Shown here: positions 6,438 to 7,332 of the stretch, in pieces
Layout of the letters: each line of letters begins with the position of its first letter
Numbering within the stretch: the stretch's first letter is position 1
From: Sphingomonadales bacterium UBA6174
Lineage (GTDB): Bacteria; Pseudomonadota; Alphaproteobacteria; Sphingomonadales; Sphingomonadaceae
DNA length: 7,332 bases
Direction: 5' to 3'
Assembly: GCA_002422945.1 (NCBI GenBank)
Contig: DITW01000019.1
Location: forward strand, 4,008 to 11,339
The notes under the pieces: model-generated
Told to the model about the DNA's origin: nothing
What the model saw: only the letters and a program-made list of their open reading frames with translations
The model's database searches: none
Made by a program: the position numbers and the translations under genes

Positions 6438-6458
6438 ACAGCGGCTAATGCTGTCAAA
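6438..6458 (-). promoter_or_regulatory. Inverted repeat overlapping a -35 for the small ORF
   Basis: GACAGC (6438-6443) and GCTGTC (6451-6456) are perfect 6-base arms with a 7-base spacer. On the minus strand they overlap TTGACA (6458-6453), a perfect -35, 56 bases before the small-ORF ATG at 6397. No good -10 is seen at 17-18 bases. The layout is operator-like. Confidence 0.35.
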
Positions 6459-6514
6459 CGAGTCGGGCAAGCCGTTAGCGCGTCCTTCCGGCAGGCAGCA
6501 GGAGAACGCCCGAC

Positions 6515-6562
6515 ATGGATCAATGCCACCGAGCGGAAAAAACATCGCTCATTCGCATGTGA
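6515..6562 (+). CDS. Possible leader ORF of 15 codons upstream of atpH
   Basis: ATG to TGA encodes MDQCHRAEKTSLIRM. An AGGAG (6500-6504) lies 10 bases before the ATG. The TGA sits at the left foot of an inverted repeat (6560-6590). There is no run of a single amino acid to suggest classical attenuation, and an ORF this short with an AGGAG can arise by chance. Confidence 0.2.
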   Translation: MDQCHRAEKTSLIRM

Positions 6563-6590
6563 TTTGACGCATTACCGGCGTCAAAGATCA
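6560..6590 (+). repeat. Strong inverted repeat upstream of the atp operon
   Basis: TTTGACGC (6563-6570) and GCGTCAAA (6578-6585) are perfect 8-base arms around ATTACCG. With a small bulge, outer TGAT (6560-6563) can pair with ATCA (6587-6590). No T-run follows on either strand, so it is an RNA hairpin or protein-binding dyad, not a terminator. TTGACG inside the left arm also resembles a -35. Confidence 0.5.
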
Positions 6591-6671
6591 ATCCCTGTGA
6601 CGACAAGTGCAATGGGCATCTTGCAATGGCGAACCACCTTTGCTAACCGCGCGGCGACCCGGACTTGTGGG

Positions 6672-6693
6672 GGGCGATTTTTCGCCCTTTTTT
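6672..6693 (+). terminator. Intrinsic terminator just upstream of atpH
   Basis: GGGCGA (6672-6677), a TTTT loop and TCGCCC (6682-6687) form a perfect 6-bp GC-rich stem followed by six Ts (6688-6693). This is the best intrinsic terminator in the window. It lies 48 bases before the atpH start and 422 bases after the ppk2 stop, so it either ends long ppk2 read-through, ends a transcript that starts in the intergenic region, or attenuates the atp operon. Confidence 0.8.
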
Positions 6694-6702
6694 AACATGA
6701 GT

Positions 6703-6708
6703 TATATC
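6703..6708 (+). promoter_or_regulatory. Candidate -10 element of the atp operon
   Basis: TATATC, four of six to TATAAT, 33 bases before the atpH GTG. Its -35 would fall within the terminator stem and T-run, with no good hexamer there, so the call is weak. Confidence 0.25.
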
Positions 6709-6723
6709 TTTCGGGCCTAATTC

Positions 6724-6733
6724 AAGGGAGTGA
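6724..6733 (+). promoter_or_regulatory. Ribosome binding site that decides the atpH start
   Basis: AAGGGAGTGA resembles the anti-SD complement AAGGAGGTGA and ends 8 bases before the GTG at 6742. An in-frame GTG at 6730 lies inside this element and is therefore unlikely to be the start. Confidence 0.65.
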
Positions 6734-6741
6734 ACAGGCGC

Positions 6742-7296
6742 GTGGAAAATTCCAGCGGCATTCAGGTCAGTCTTGCCGGGCGTTATGCCAAGGCATTATT
6801 TGATCTCGCAGTCGAAAAAGGCGCGATCAGCGACGTGGCAGCCAGCCTGTCGAGCATCGCATCCGCCCTCGTTGAGTCGGCTGATCTGCGTGATCTGACG
6901 ACCAATCCGATGGTTTCGCGCAGCGATGCCGCCAAGGTTGTCGCCGCGCTCGGCGCCAAGATGAAGCTGGATGGCCTGACCATCAGCTTCCTCGGCGTAC
7001 TCGCCCAGAATCGCCGCCTTGGCGAAGTGAGCGCGATGATCCGGGCGTTTGAATCGCTCGCAGCTTCCCATCGCGGCGAAGTGACGGCTGAAGTCACCTC
7101 CGCGCACAAGCTTACCGCCACCCAGACGAAGGCGATCAAGGCCAAGCTGAAGGCTCAGCTCGACCGTGACGTCATTGTAAATGCTTCCATCGACCCTGCC
7201 CTGCTCGGCGGCCTTGTTGTCAAGGTCGGCAGCAAGATGATCGACGGGTCGATCCGCACCCAACTCAACACCCTCGCCACCGCGATGAAAGGCTGA
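6742..7296 (+). CDS. atpH: F1Fo ATP synthase delta subunit
   Basis: Delta (OSCP-like) subunit of the F1 sector, which ties the F1 head to the peripheral stalk b subunits at the cytoplasmic membrane. The 184-residue protein has the usual size. The OSCP/delta domain shows the N-terminal helix block SLAGRYAKALFDLAVEKG, the central LTTNPMVSRSDAAKVV, and the conserved C-terminal LLGGLVVKVGSKMIDGSIRTQL. A GTG start at 6742 is chosen because MENSSGIQVSL matches sphingomonad delta subunits and the ribosome site is well spaced; the GTG at 6730 would add MNRR. atpA begins 2 bases after the stop, the usual order of the alphaproteobacterial atpHAGDC operon. A terminator stands 48 bases upstream. Confidence 0.95.
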   Translation: MENSSGIQVSLAGRYAKALFDLAVEKGAISDVAASLSSIASALVESADLRDLTTNPMVSRSDAAKVVAALGAKMKLDGLTISFLGVLAQNRRLGEVSAMIRAFESLAASHRGEVTAEVTSAHKLTATQTKAIKAKLKAQLDRDVIVNASIDPALLGGLVVKVGSKMIDGSIRTQLNTLATAMKG

Positions 7297-7298
7297 AC

Positions 7299-7332
7299 AT
7301 GGACATCCGCGCCGCAGAAATTTCGAAGGTCA
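7299..7332 (+). CDS. atpA: F1Fo ATP synthase alpha subunit, first 11 codons only
   Basis: The ATG at 7299 begins MDIRAAEISKV, the standard N-terminus of alphaproteobacterial AtpA (about 510 residues), and runs off the window end. AAAGG (7288-7292), inside the end of atpH, lies 6 bases before it. The 2-base gap to atpH implies co-transcription and probably translational coupling. The identity rests on the N-terminus and on operon position. Confidence 0.88.
   Translation, partial: MDIRAAEISKV

Larger units (their letters stand above)
6398..6741. other. 344-base intergenic region between the small ORF and atpH
   Basis: No recognisable protein gene fills this stretch. It holds the upstream region of the minus-strand small ORF on the left and that of the plus-strand ATP synthase operon on the right. 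In order it contains an inverted repeat (6438-6456) overlapping a TTGACA, a possible 15-codon leader ORF (6515-6562), a second inverted repeat (6560-6590), a perfect intrinsic terminator (6672-6693), a TATATC -10 candidate (6703-6708) and the atpH ribosome site. A 129-codon open frame across it (6306-6695, plus) has no family resemblance and runs through the terminator, so I do not call it. Confidence 0.7.

Noticed and set aside
6563..6585. FNR/FixK-type box TTGAC...GTCAA
   Set aside because: The arms are separated by 11 bases, not the 4 required for FNR/FixK sites.
6306..6695. 129-codon plus-strand open frame in the intergenic region
   Set aside because: It overlaps the better supported small ORF, runs into the intrinsic terminator, and has no recognisable domain.

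Overview
The window reads as a housekeeping stretch of an alphaproteobacterial chromosome, most likely a sphingomonad (Sphingomonadales). The grounds are the AtpH N-terminus (MENSSGIQVSLAGRYAKALF, preceded by a GTG start), the AtpA start MDIRAAEISKV, the alpha-type aspartyl-tRNA synthetase (QAPQ and GGSAPGIDR motifs), the moderately high GC, and the lineage-typical RNase D. The assignment rests on recognised protein wording, not on a search.

Layout from left to right: a partial minus-strand typA/bipA GTPase whose C-terminus lies beyond base 1; a divergent plus-strand DUF3800 protein of unknown function; a convergent minus-strand rnd (RNase D); a divergent plus-strand aspS; then, after a strong hairpin, a plus-strand single-domain PPK2 polyphosphate kinase. 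A 45-codon basic small protein follows on the minus strand, tail to tail with ppk2. Next comes a 344-base non-coding interval with inverted repeats, a possible 15-codon leader ORF and a textbook intrinsic terminator. The window closes with the start of the F1 ATP synthase operon, atpH complete and the first 11 codons of atpA.

Themes: translation and RNA metabolism (TypA, RNase D, AspRS) sit beside energy and phosphate metabolism (PPK2, ATP synthase). Divergent pairs share short intergenic regions. The rnd/aspS pair appears to use overlapping -35 elements on opposite strands. The coding content is mostly ordinary. I saw no CRISPR array, insertion sequence, prophage, tRNA or rRNA. The points that deserve a second look are the DUF3800 gene with its repeated upstream element, the predicted non-discriminating AspRS, the AMP-kinase-like PPK2 with an operator-like palindrome, the small basic protein, and the leader-ORF/hairpin/terminator arrangement in front of atpH. 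I do not see convincing evidence of a wholly new multi-gene system.
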